From positions 1 to 10,729 of the forward strand of contig DAOWCB010000022.1 in assembly GCA_030633795.1 (NCBI GenBank): 10,729 nt of DNA, in the 5' to 3' direction. Positions 1 through 7,659 of this stretch are shown here, piece after piece (position 1 is the stretch's first letter; every line of letters starts with the position of its first letter). The notes beneath the pieces are model-generated. The model was given only the letters and a program-made list of their open reading frames with translations, was not told where the DNA came from and did no database searches. This DNA comes from Candidatus Aminicenantota bacterium. Lineage in GTDB: Bacteria; Acidobacteriota; Aminicenantia; Aminicenantales; Aminicenantaceae. The position numbers were made by a program, and so were the translations under genes.

Positions 1-67
1 AGTTTTCACGCGCTTAGTCCCACTCTGGTATCTCAGCCTATAACCAGGAACGGACTTCAAAAAAAAC

Positions 68-96
68 TTGACATGCTCAATGTATCTGTGTTATAT
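68..96 (+). promoter_or_regulatory. Sigma-70-like promoter of the RHH gene
   Basis: A perfect TTGACA box at 68-73 is followed after 17 nt by TTATAT at 91-96 (TATATG with an 18-nt spacer is the alternative). An A8 run (59-66) directly upstream of the -35 box could act as an UP element. The start codon at 130 leaves a leader of about 27 nt. The -35 match and spacing are seen directly; activity is inferred. Confidence 0.6.
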
Positions 97-117
97 GTAA
101 TTTAATTACAAATTACA
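96..117. promoter_or_regulatory. Palindromic operator candidate over the transcription start
   Basis: TGTAATT (96-102) and AATTACA (104-110) form a perfect 7-bp inverted repeat around one central T. AATTACA is then repeated directly at 111-117, so there are three half-sites. The block begins at the -10 box and ends on the Shine-Dalgarno sequence. This is where a repressor site would sit, and the next gene encodes a ribbon-helix-helix protein, a fold known for autorepression. The link is inference; AT-rich palindromes also arise by chance. Confidence 0.4.
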
Positions 118-129
118 GGAGCCAAGATT

Positions 130-552
130 ATGACAGACAAAGATACAAAAAAAGAGGCCAAAAAAGAAACGAAAGAAAAAACAAAAAAAGAGAAACACCC
201 AGGACCGTTTGACGAGTTTGGGAATCAAATCGAAAAATTCGCTGTTAAAACGGCAGACTCCATCAGAAAGGTGATTGACAGAGCTCTTGCTTCAAGAAAC
301 ACGGTTTTAACGATCCGGGTAAACGATGGAAGCAACAAAAAGCTCAACATGCTTGTTGAAGCCGGCCTGTTTAAAAGCCGCTCGGAAAGTGCGGCTTTTT
401 TGATCGAGGAGGGCATTAAAAGCCAAGGAATATTGTTTTCAAAGATAACCGACAAACTCAAAAAAATGGAAAAAATCCGAGACGAACTCAAAGACATCGT
501 GTCCAAAGAAGTCGAAAGCAAATCGGCAGTGGAGCCAAAAAAGAAAAAATAG
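130..552 (+). CDS. Lysine-rich ribbon-helix-helix (CopG-like) protein
   Basis: A 140-residue protein whose centre looks like a ribbon-helix-helix DNA-binding fold: a beta-strand at about 57-65 (NTVLTIRVN), a helix at about 67-78 and a second helix at about 83-97 containing SRSESAAFLIEEGIK. The first 22 residues are almost all Lys, Glu, Thr and Asp. The C-terminus (about 103-130) is a charged, probably coiled helix ending in KKKK. AGGAG at 117-121, 8 nt before the ATG, supports the start. The role is probably as a DNA-binding regulator or small nucleoid-associated protein; the target is unknown. Its own promoter region carries a palindrome it might bind. It is 40 nt upstream of the next gene on the same strand with no visible terminator between, so co-transcription is possible. 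No family beyond the fold is recognised. Confidence 0.75.
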   Translation: MTDKDTKKEAKKETKEKTKKEKHPGPFDEFGNQIEKFAVKTADSIRKVIDRALASRNTVLTIRVNDGSNKKLNMLVEAGLFKSRSESAAFLIEEGIKSQGILFSKITDKLKKMEKIRDELKDIVSKEVESKSAVEPKKKK

Positions 553-592
553 CCTTGTTTACGCCGTTTTTTGAATATGATATCATTTTTAC

Positions 593-1027
593 GTGACATC
601 CTTCATCGTTGCAGCATTAACGATTCTTTCTTTCACCCTATCGGCAACCACACAGAACATAGAAAAAGCATTTCTTCAAAACAACTCCGCGCTGCTTTTT
701 GAAATCTTTTCCGCTCAAAATCCGATCAATATTTCTCTTCCTGAACCGATTTATTTTTCTGATCAGCTTTCTAATCAACAAGCTTATTTTGTTTTCCAAA
801 ACATTTTTTCATCTTACTCCACGTTTGAATTTTATTCCGAAAGAAAATCTCCGTCCTCTGACAAGGAAAACCATATCTACCAGGCCAGATGGTCCTTTCG
901 AGATAAAAAAAATAACGATCAATACCTTTTCTATATCTTTTTTTATCTGATAAATGAAACATCTGGGGAAAACAAGCCATCAAAAACAAGTTGGAAAATC
1001 ACGGAAATCAAGGCAAAAAAGATTTGA
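593..1027 (+). CDS. Small exported protein, DUF4783-like (tentative)
   Basis: A 144-residue product from a GTG start. Residues 4-20 are hydrophobic and end in small residues (TLSATTQ), like a signal peptide cleaved near residue 18-20. The mature part resembles small NTF2-like or DUF4783 exported proteins: a helix with NIEKAFLQNNSALLFEIF, then alternating strands, with aromatic-rich YQARWSF and YLFYIFFYLI, ending in WKITEIKAKKI. This likeness is from memory of the pattern. The start is uncertain: there is no Shine-Dalgarno, in-frame stops lie at 572-574 and 578-580, and the signal peptide has no basic residue. An ATG at 577 is in the other frame (see findings). The stop TGA (1025-1027) overlaps the TTG start of the kinase gene, implying coupled translation and possibly a shared periplasmic pathway. 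Confidence 0.6.
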   Translation: MTSFIVAALTILSFTLSATTQNIEKAFLQNNSALLFEIFSAQNPINISLPEPIYFSDQLSNQQAYFVFQNIFSSYSTFEFYSERKSPSSDKENHIYQARWSFRDKKNNDQYLFYIFFYLINETSGENKPSKTSWKITEIKAKKI

Positions 1028-4000
1028 GAAAGAAATTTTTTATTGCCTTTGCATTGGGCACCGCCCTCTCTGTATTCCTGTACTTGCTTTCTTTTTTTCT
1101 CCCCACACTACTCTCATCCCATTATTATGATCGAAGTCTCAATCAACTAAAAAACACCGCAGAGTCGATAAAGAGGGATTTCACGCATGTTTTGGAGAAA
1201 CTCAGCGGCACAAAAAACCGCTTAATGGAATCCCCCCTCCCAGACACGGGCGAAGACTTGTTTTCTCTTTTCAAACGACTTAACCTCAACTCCGAGATTG
1301 AGGGAATCAGCTACTGCGATGAGATGGGGTATCCCATTCTCTGGATGGGCAATATTATCGATTTGACCAGCATCGATCTCCGCGACGGAAGGGGCTATTC
1401 CTTCAAGCAAGAAGAAGCCTCCCTTCTCGTCCGAAACAAAGCCTCGGTCTATCTCGTTCTTGTTAAACAAATTCCCAATAGGGAGTACATCGTTTTTTTT
1501 AAGTTGGTCGCATTCCTCCCTCAATTCAAAACACCCTACCTCCAAGAATACCATTTTCTAAACCACAAGCTACTGCAAAACAGCGATATTGAATATTATG
1601 ATTTCCGGGACGATGTATCTGGACTAGAGAGAATATTTTCCAGACATAAAGATGAATACGTCGGAGAACCTGGTCTCCAGGGCGAAATCCATACAATCAT
1701 CTTTCCGTTGAGAAACGAGGGCAACAAAATTGTCGCCACCGTCAACCTCAGTTCCCCGTCTCGAACATCAAAGATCGCTGGTCTGAGAGAACGGATACTC
1801 CTGTTCTCCTACATCCTTCTAGGATTATCTCTTGTTTTATTATTCATCTACTTGATTAAATCTCCCTCTTTTACCAGCGAACGAAAATTTCTGCCTGTAC
1901 TGTTGATCATCCTGACATTAGGGGGGCTGAGGCTGATTTTTTTTCTTCTAAGTAATTTAGAAAAAATCCAATCTCTGCCGATTTTCTCTCCTTCTTCAGC
2001 GGGTTTCCTATCCGTTGGCAATTTCACTCGATCTCCGGCGGATATTTTTTTGACTGCGTTATTTCTTTTTTTGACTTTCGGTTGTGTCTTGTTTTATGCC
2101 CAAAAATATATCCTTAAGGACAAGGCCAAAAACACCCTGTTTTTGCCACTAATATCGAACATTTCATCGGTGACTGTTTCCCTTGTCCTTCTCTACATGT
2201 TTCAGGCTTTCATGGCACGTGTTGCCTATCACTCAAGCCTGAACATTCTCGGTTTTTCATTCAAGCCGTGTTTTTTTCTCCTCCATCTCAGCATTTTCCT
2301 TATCTTCCTGATCTTTGTGTTGGTTAGCTTCAGCCTGTTTCGATGGGCGCTCAGTTTTTCTTCCCATTTTGTCCTCACTTTGTCCATTTTATCAGGCGGA
2401 TTTGCCCTGTTTATCTTCATTCTAAGGAACAAAATTCACCCTTTGTTTTTCTTGATTCAGGGGATCATTCTCTTTTCCCTATTTTTGTTTGCCACCAATC
2501 CTTCTTTACTTCAGAAAAAAGAAATCCTATTCTCAACCTTTTTGTTAGCCATTTTCCTTATATATCCCACTCTCCATCAAACATTCACTCAAAAGAGCAG
2601 GCATATTACCCAGAATTTCCTCCAAAACATCATAAGATCCCAGGAAACATGGGGAGCTTACCTCATCGACCAATCATTTCCAGAAATCGAAAAAAAAGCC
2701 GAACCTATCACTGCTTTTTTTCAGAATCCCGAACCCTATGATCTGGCTCAAACCCTATGGGAAGAAACACTGATTGCCAAATTCAATTGGTATTCGAGTC
2801 TTGAATTACTCAGCCCTGAGGGCAGCATCCTATCACGTTTTTCTTTAAATGTTCCGGAACTTTTTCAGCTCGATTTCGAGCTGCCTCAGAGTAGAGATTG
2901 GGTTATCTCCCGCCACAGTCTCTTTTTCATGGGGATCGAAAAAGATTTCCTGATCGGTTACAGAGATTGGTTTATCGAAGAAGAGTATATCGGAAGGATG
3001 ATCATATATCTATCGGTTGACTATGATATGCTACCTTTTCTGTACTCTGCCAATCCTTATTTTGAACTCTTGCGTACCACATCTATCCCTTCCCTCAATC
3101 AACATGATCTGGGTTTCGCGATCTTCAACCTTGATGGCGAACTGCTCTTCAATCCGGACAACATTTCTACCGGTATTTCACAATCAACTCTCCAACAAAT
3201 TCATTCTTCAACTGAGGCCGTGTGGGCGCCATTTGTGGACAAACAGAAACAATTCAACAGTTTGTTCTTCACACATAACAACAAGATCTATTCCCTGTTT
3301 CTTCCTAAAAAAAACGCTCTAGACCATTCGGTGGGCTTTCTCAGGACATTTTTTCTCTACCTCTTCTTTTTTTTGATCTTCCTGCTTGCCTACTCGAATG
3401 CATTCAGCAGGAAAAAAATCAAAAATCCGCTCTGGTCTTTCTCCAATCGAGTTTACTTTTCCTTCATCGCTATCGCCCTCATACCTCTTCTTCTGTTTAC
3501 TTATTCATCCAGAAATTTTGTCAGACAGATGTTCTCCCAGCAAATCACTGAAAAAGCAGAGATACACGCCAATTTTGCACGGAGAGTTGTGGAAGAATAT
3601 TTCATTCTGCAACAAGAAGAACATCTATCATTAGCTCTTCCTCCGGATAACGTGATGCTTGTGATAAGCTCCACCATTTCGAACGACGTGAATCTATATC
3701 AAGATGGAGTGCTCATTTCATCGAGCCGACGAGAGTTTTTCGACTACGGCATTCTCCCCGAAATGATCGACGGGGAGGTCTTTTATAAAATCCTGTATGA
3801 AAATAATCCCTTTTACTCTCAAAGCCAAAAAATCGGGGACTATTTCTTCCACACCCTCACCATTCCGTATCCTTTCCAAGATTCATTGTTGCTCATCTCC
3901 CTCCCTTTTCCCTTGGAGCAGCAGGAAATTTCCAAAGCAACCGGGGAGCTTCTTGAATTTTTCTTCTTTATCTCTTCATTTTTTATTTTTATCGTTCTTC

Positions 4001-4866
4001 TTTTCGCCAGAGGAATAGGCAGCATGATCATAACACCGATCAAGAAACTTCTTGTCGGTACAAGAGAGGTCGGATTAGGCAACCTTGAAGTCTCTATCCC
4101 CCATAAACATGAAGATGAGATGAAGACTCTTATCGATGGCTTTAACTCCATGGTAGAAAGCTTGAAAAAACACCAGCAGGAAATGGCTGAGATGAGCAAA
4201 AAAGTCGCTTGGGCTGAGATGGCCCGCAAAGTGGCTCATGAGATTAAAAATCCTCTCACTCCCATTCAACTCTCAGCAGAACATTTGCTAAGAGTCTACC
4301 AGGACAAAAAGGAAGATTTTGAGGACACCCTCAACGAATCAACCTCGTACATCATAAAGGAAGTCGATAATCTACGACGAATCGCGAAGGAATTCCTCGA
4401 AATCTCTAAAGAATCGGCTCTCCAAAAAGAACTTTTTGATCTTAAGGATGTTGTCCAAAACACGATTTCTCCATATAAAAATGCATTTGCTGAACGCATC
4501 ACGTTGGTTGAGAGCTACAAAGGCGAGGATTTCACCTACAACGGAGACAAATCCAAAATACAAATTGCACTTCGCAACATCTTCACCAACGCTATCGAGG
4601 CCATCGGAAAACAGGGGAAAATACAGGTCAAACTTGCATGCGAAAAACCTGGTTTGACCATTGAAATCAGTGATTCTGGTATTGGCATGGATCGAGAAAC
4701 GCTCGATCGGATCTTTGAACCCTATTTCTCTACAAAAGAGGTTGGGACAGGATTAGGGCTTTCCATCGCAAAAAAGATCATCGAGGATCATACAGGGAAA
4801 ATTGCAGTGTCAAGCAATATAAATGCAGGAACAAAAATCACGATCTTCCTGCCAGCGGAAAAATAA
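1024..4866 (+). CDS. Very large multi-pass NtrY-like sensor histidine kinase
   Basis: The 1280-residue kinase is read from TTG 1024 (AAGG at 1010-1013; product begins MRKKFFIAFALG). A longer reading from TTG 991 is possible but lies deep in the previous gene. Order of parts: membrane helix about 4-30; periplasmic domain 31-252; eight helices about 255-518; second periplasmic domain about 520-765; helices about 767-794 and 809-829; third periplasmic domain about 830-975; helix about 976-999; HAMP about 1000-1052; HisKA with the H-box VAHEIKNPLTPIQLSAEHLL (His1072 is the expected phosphosite); HATPase with N-box NIFTNAIEAI (Asn1189), DSGIG at 1217-1221, FEPYFSTK from 1231 and GTGLGL at 1241-1246. 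All catalytic boxes are intact. The H-box and C-terminal topology are NtrY-type, but no cytoplasmic PAS domain is evident, and usual NtrY is 700-800 residues. The partner, probably an NtrX-like response regulator, is not in the window. The signal is unknown. Confidence 0.9.
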   Translation: MRKKFFIAFALGTALSVFLYLLSFFLPTLLSSHYYDRSLNQLKNTAESIKRDFTHVLEKLSGTKNRLMESPLPDTGEDLFSLFKRLNLNSEIEGISYCDEMGYPILWMGNIIDLTSIDLRDGRGYSFKQEEASLLVRNKASVYLVLVKQIPNREYIVFFKLVAFLPQFKTPYLQEYHFLNHKLLQNSDIEYYDFRDDVSGLERIFSRHKDEYVGEPGLQGEIHTIIFPLRNEGNKIVATVNLSSPSRTSKIAGLRERILLFSYILLGLSLVLLFIYLIKSPSFTSERKFLPVLLIILTLGGLRLIFFLLSNLEKIQSLPIFSPSSAGFLSVGNFTRSPADIFLTALFLFLTFGCVLFYAQKYILKDKAKNTLFLPLISNISSVTVSLVLLYMFQAFMARVAYHSSLNILGFSFKPCFFLLHLSIFLIFLIFVLVSFSLFRWALSFSSHFVLTLSILSGGFALFIFILRNKIHPLFFLIQGIILFSLFLFATNPSLLQKKEILFSTFLLAIFLIYPTLHQTFTQKSRHITQNFLQNIIRSQETWGAYLIDQSFPEIEKKAEPITAFFQNPEPYDLAQTLWEETLIAKFNWYSSLELLSPEGSILSRFSLNVPELFQLDFELPQSRDWVISRHSLFFMGIEKDFLIGYRDWFIEEEYIGRMIIYLSVDYDMLPFLYSANPYFELLRTTSIPSLNQHDLGFAIFNLDGELLFNPDNISTGISQSTLQQIHSSTEAVWAPFVDKQKQFNSLFFTHNNKIYSLFLPKKNALDHSVGFLRTFFLYLFFFLIFLLAYSNAFSRKKIKNPLWSFSNRVYFSFIAIALIPLLLFTYSSRNFVRQMFSQQITEKAEIHANFARRVVEEYFILQQEEHLSLALPPDNVMLVISSTISNDVNLYQDGVLISSSRREFFDYGILPEMIDGEVFYKILYENNPFYSQSQKIGDYFFHTLTIPYPFQDSLLLISLPFPLEQQEISKATGELLEFFFFISSFFIFIVLLFARGIGSMIITPIKKLLVGTREVGLGNLEVSIPHKHEDEMKTLIDGFNSMVESLKKHQQEMAEMSKKVAWAEMARKVAHEIKNPLTPIQLSAEHLLRVYQDKKEDFEDTLNESTSYIIKEVDNLRRIAKEFLEISKESALQKELFDLKDVVQNTISPYKNAFAERITLVESYKGEDFTYNGDKSKIQIALRNIFTNAIEAIGKQGKIQVKLACEKPGLTIEISDSGIGMDRETLDRIFEPYFSTKEVGTGLGLSIAKKIIEDHTGKIAVSSNINAGTKITIFLPAEK

Positions 4867-4941
4867 TCACTCGAAGAAAGAGAGGTTGGACCGACTAAAT
4901 AACTAGTAATTTTTTTTTATTTATGGAAGAATAATTTTAAA

Positions 4942-5868
4942 ATGAGTAAATCAAGAATAAACTTCATATTATGGATAGCCGTTTTTTTGGTTGTTTCTTC
5001 CCCCTTAGCAGGAGAAAAAGTCAGCCTCAAAATCAGCTATAACACCGCTTCGGTAAGTAAGGGAGACATGAATACATGGATCGATTCTTACAACACCTTC
5101 TGGAAAGACTGGCAAGCAGTCAATAATGGCCAATTGAATGGCCAGATCGATCCCCTTAACTATGGATCGAAGTACGAGGTGGAACTGCGGATTCCTATTA
5201 TTTTTGGACTGGCGCTCAACCTGAGTGGAAGCCATTTCAACAATGCAAGTGGGGGAGCTTTTGATTTTGTTCATGAAACACAGAACCAATCCGAAACGGA
5301 TTCCATCGAGAATGAGATTAAAGGCTACCCGATAAAAATCGGATTTAGCTATTCCCAATCCCTTCCTTTCTTGAAAAACCTTTACATTTTTGCTGGTGTT
5401 GGGAGACATATTACTTTTCTCAAATACAGATATCTTCAAGATTATACGTTGAGAATAGGAGAACATTCCTACAACTTAAAAAATGATTATACCTATAATT
5501 CTGAAGCATTGGGTGTGTATGCCTCTCTCGGATTAGAGTATGACTTGATTAAACACATTGCCATTGTGATCGAGGCAGAAAAAGTATGGTCCAAGGCTGA
5601 TGGCTTCAAAGGACCATATGAAAGTGTACTTATAGATCCCTTTGAAGGCACCCAAACAAAACAAGGAAAAGCTTCCCTGTATTTCTATGAAAATAAGCAA
5701 TGGTGGAGCAATACATATTATTCCTCCCTTTCAGGCCATAATAAGAGGCCTGAAGACCCTGAAGATGAAGATTATCCTGTGGGGGCAGTGGACATAACGA
5801 ACATCCGTCAAGGAGAATTTGATCTAAGCAGTTTGTCCTTTAAAATAGGAATCCGGTTTAAATTCTAA
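4942..5868 (+). CDS. Outer-membrane beta-barrel protein
   Basis: A 308-residue protein with a signal peptide at 1-24 (basic SKSR, hydrophobic core, cleavage probably after PLAG). The rest has alternating amphipathic strands rich in aromatic residues and ends in SSLSFKIGIRFKF. A terminal Phe after alternating hydrophobic residues is the standard signal for outer-membrane assembly. Turns are rich in Gly, Asn and Asp, including an acidic loop PEDPEDEDYP near 270-279, which suggests surface loops. GGAAG at 4925-4929 is 12 nt from the ATG, slightly far. The 75-nt gap from the kinase gene has a T9 run but no clear promoter or terminator. No specific family or ligand is recognised; a porin-like or structural barrel is the safest reading. 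Confidence 0.75.
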   Translation: MSKSRINFILWIAVFLVVSSPLAGEKVSLKISYNTASVSKGDMNTWIDSYNTFWKDWQAVNNGQLNGQIDPLNYGSKYEVELRIPIIFGLALNLSGSHFNNASGGAFDFVHETQNQSETDSIENEIKGYPIKIGFSYSQSLPFLKNLYIFAGVGRHITFLKYRYLQDYTLRIGEHSYNLKNDYTYNSEALGVYASLGLEYDLIKHIAIVIEAEKVWSKADGFKGPYESVLIDPFEGTQTKQGKASLYFYENKQWWSNTYYSSLSGHNKRPEDPEDEDYPVGAVDITNIRQGEFDLSSLSFKIGIRFKF

Positions 5869-5882
5869 AAGATTCAACCAAC

Positions 5883-6383
5883 ATGTCAAAGATATTGGTC
5901 GCCTACATCAGCTGGACTGGGAATACAAAAAAAGTTGCAGACGCCATCTTTGAAGTCCTGGAGGGAGACAAAACAATCAAGACTATGGACGAGGTACAAA
6001 TTCTTGATGAATACAATCTCATATTCCTAGGCTTCCCTGTCCACTCCCACAGTGTCCCTTTCAAAACAGAGGAGCTGATAAAACGCATTCCTCCTGGGAA
6101 AAAAATCGCCCTGTTCTCCACGCACGGATCTCTCACTGGAAGCCGACTTTCCCGGGAAGCCTTGGAACATGCTTCCATCCTTGCATCCAATTCCAAGATA
6201 CTGGGAACATTCACATGCCGAGGTAAAGTTTCCCTACAGGCCTTAGAAGTGTTGAGCAAATCCCCCGAACATAAGGCTTGGGCAGAGATGGCGGCTTCAG
6301 CCCAGACTCATCCAGATAAACATGACCTGGATGATGCTCGATCGTTTGCCAAATGGATCACGACTTTGAGCCTCCAGGATTAA
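5883..6383 (+). CDS. Flavodoxin-like FMN protein (Flavodoxin_3 type)
   Basis: A 166-residue flavodoxin-fold protein, probably a cytoplasmic one- or two-electron carrier. The first strand KILVAYIS leads into the FMN phosphate loop S10-W-T-G-N-T15. Next come the strand LIFLGFPVHSHSVPF, whose loop would flank the flavin, and the strand ALFSTHGSLTGS, whose loop would contact the other flavin face. The C-terminal third (about 115-166) is an extension ending in a helix DARSFAKWITTL, as in the Flavodoxin_3 group, which also contains bilin-reductase-associated flavodoxins. That narrower role has no support here because no reductase partner is nearby. The gene follows the barrel gene by 14 nt, so the two probably share a transcript. 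No Shine-Dalgarno precedes the ATG. Confidence 0.85.
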   Translation: MSKILVAYISWTGNTKKVADAIFEVLEGDKTIKTMDEVQILDEYNLIFLGFPVHSHSVPFKTEELIKRIPPGKKIALFSTHGSLTGSRLSREALEHASILASNSKILGTFTCRGKVSLQALEVLSKSPEHKAWAEMAASAQTHPDKHDLDDARSFAKWITTLSLQD

Positions 6384-6697
6384 TTTAGCTGGTTCTCCTC
6401 CATTTCGTATGGGTAAGCTCTAATGGAAAAAGACATCGGGTATGTCCACAGCGCCATTGAGGATCTAGCCTTCACGAACCGTTCTTCGAGGGAAACAATT
6501 TGGGGACGTCCCCAAATTGTCGGTGAGGCTGTATTGAGCACGACTTTGCTTAAGAATAAGAGATCCGGACAAGCACTGGAACAGAGGCTAGAGTGGAAGA
6601 GATTGGGAGTTAACGCGCGCAGTTCCGCAGCCGCCGAGAAGGGCGCTCCAAACATGCCTGATGGTTTTGGAACACACTGAAAATAATGCCCACACAA
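6384..6697. other. Gene-poor convergent intergenic stretch
   Basis: This stretch separates the plus-strand flavodoxin gene from the minus-strand meaB gene. Open frames of 85 codons (plus, 6423-6680) and 105 codons (minus, 6697-6380) overlap each other, lack ribosome-binding sites and show no recognisable domain, so neither is annotated as a gene. The right half (about 6610-6660) looks more GC-rich than its surroundings. The one clear structure is the palindrome at 6495-6520. It may be a remnant of a mobile or repetitive element. Confidence 0.5.
6495..6520. repeat. Perfect 26-bp palindrome, GGGGACGTCCCC core
   Basis: The sequence is ACAATTTGGGGAC followed by its exact reverse complement, with no central spacer; symmetry breaks on both sides. 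As RNA it would give a stem of about 11 bp closed by a minimal loop. No T-run follows on either side (CGGTGAGG to the right), so it is not a standard terminator. The core resembles palindromes seen with REP-type elements moved by REP-associated tyrosine transposases; that is from memory, and no such transposase gene is present. Confidence 0.7.
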
Positions 6698-6724
6698 AAT
6701 GGGAGAGACCCATTAGTTTTTTTT
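6698..6724. terminator. Rho-independent terminator between convergent genes
   Basis: AATGGG (6698-6703), loop AGAGA and CCCATT (6709-6714) form a 6-bp stem, followed after AG by eight T residues (6717-6724). On the plus strand this is a standard terminator for transcripts arriving from the flavodoxin side. On the minus strand the hairpin is preceded by A8 and followed by only four T residues, so it would be a weaker terminator for meaB. The right arm overlaps the meaB stop codon by two bases, and the T-run encodes the lysines near its C-terminus. Confidence 0.7.
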
Positions 6725-7645
6725 GGATTTTGCGATAATCTGATCTGCTGCAGTGTAGGGATCTACCTCTCGCCGGTAAATTCTAGCGATCAAATCTTCG
6801 AACTCAGAGTCGCGGATATTGTCGGATACGGCCCTATATAACTTATTACTTATGATGTCTTTCAACATCCAGGAAATCAATTTCTTCTTCCGAGAAGCTT
6901 GTAATTCATGATCCCTGGCTGACAGAACCCTTTCGATTTCTTCAGAAAGAGTCTGGATCCCTTTCCCATCGGTGGCCACAGTTTTCACCACAGGAGGAAT
7001 CGGCTTATCCTTCAATCCCAATTCCAGCATTGCCCGTATCTGTTTTTCTGTTTTATCTGCCTCCGGGGAATCTGCCTTATTGAGAACAAAAATATCAGCG
7101 ATCTCCATAAGGCCTGCTTTAAAGGCCTGGATCTCATCTCCGGCACCGGGGATCAGGACAACAAGAATAATGTCGGCGAATTTAACTACTTCCACCTCAT
7201 CCTGTCCCACACCCACTGTCTCCACAAGAACAATGTCTTTACCAGAGGCTTCCAGGATGGCTATGGCTTCGCCCGAGGCTTTAGTTAAACCCCCAAGATG
7301 GCCCCTGGTTGCCATGCTCCTTATGAATATCCCCGGGTCCGTGCTGTGTCTCATCATTCTGATTCGGTCGCCGAGGATAGCTCCTCCACTGAAAGGACTA
7401 GAAGGATCCACAGCTATGATCCCCAGTTCCTTGTTGTCTTTTCTCACATACCCAATCAGCTTGTCGACCAATGTGCTTTTACCCGATCCCGGTGAGCCTG
7501 TAATGCCGATAATGGTGGATTTTCCTGTGTGGGGGAATAGTTCCTTTAACAGGTTTTGGGCCTCGCGGCTGTTATTCTCGACCATGGAAATCCCCCTAGC
7601 AATAGCCATGGGTTTCCCATTGAGGATCTGCTGTGCTAATTTCAT
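6713..7645 (-). CDS. meaB: MeaB/ArgK-type G3E GTPase, chaperone of B12-dependent acyl-CoA mutases
   Basis: A 310-residue GTPase of the MeaB/ArgK (MMAA) family, close to the family's usual length of 310-340. These proteins use GTP to gate adenosylcobalamin loading onto methylmalonyl-CoA mutase or a related mutase, and to protect it. Visible motifs: P-loop GSPGSGKS at 50-57; VDPSSPFSGGAILGDRIRM from 79, the family's characteristic metal/switch segment; MATRGHLGGL from 111; VETVGVGQDEVEV from 141 (switch region); and NKAD at 189-192 for guanine specificity. The C-terminal helical part (about 240-305) is the usual dimerisation arm. It lies 29 nt downstream of the acyl-CoA dehydrogenase gene on the same strand, so they are very likely co-transcribed. 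Only a weak GGAT precedes the ATG, so translation may depend on the upstream gene. No mutase gene is visible. Confidence 0.93.
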   Translation of the reverse strand: MKLAQQILNGKPMAIARGISMVENNSREAQNLLKELFPHTGKSTIIGITGSPGSGKSTLVDKLIGYVRKDNKELGIIAVDPSSPFSGGAILGDRIRMMRHSTDPGIFIRSMATRGHLGGLTKASGEAIAILEASGKDIVLVETVGVGQDEVEVVKFADIILVVLIPGAGDEIQAFKAGLMEIADIFVLNKADSPEADKTEKQIRAMLELGLKDKPIPPVVKTVATDGKGIQTLSEEIERVLSARDHELQASRKKKLISWMLKDIISNKLYRAVSDNIRDSEFEDLIARIYRREVDPYTAADQIIAKSKKN

Positions 7646-7659
7646 TTAGATCCAATTAG

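Noticed and set aside
1..67. Possible end of an upstream gene or an RNA gene at the left edge
   Set aside because: No convincing coding frame, hairpin or tRNA-like fold could be seen in this short piece.
991..1023. Kinase start at TTG 991
   Set aside because: It would give a polar 11-residue extension (MENHGNQGKKD) before the first membrane helix, while TTG 1024 has AAGG 10 nt upstream and overlaps the preceding stop codon in the usual coupled arrangement.
4886..4919. Promoter or terminator before the barrel gene (TTGGAC, T9 run)
   Set aside because: The -35 match is only about 3/6 with no good -10 box, and the ACTA/TAGT stem before the T-run is just 4 bp.
6423..6680. 85-codon open frame on the plus strand (and a 105-codon frame opposite it) as genes
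   Set aside because: No ribosome-binding site, no recognisable domain, and both frames cross the palindrome, which encodes the same short peptide TIWGRPQIV on either strand because it is symmetric.
6972..7649. 225-codon open frame on the plus strand opposite meaB
   Set aside because: It is a shadow of the clearly conserved meaB coding strand; its composition (Ser, Ile, Pro-rich) and lack of any domain fit an antisense artefact.
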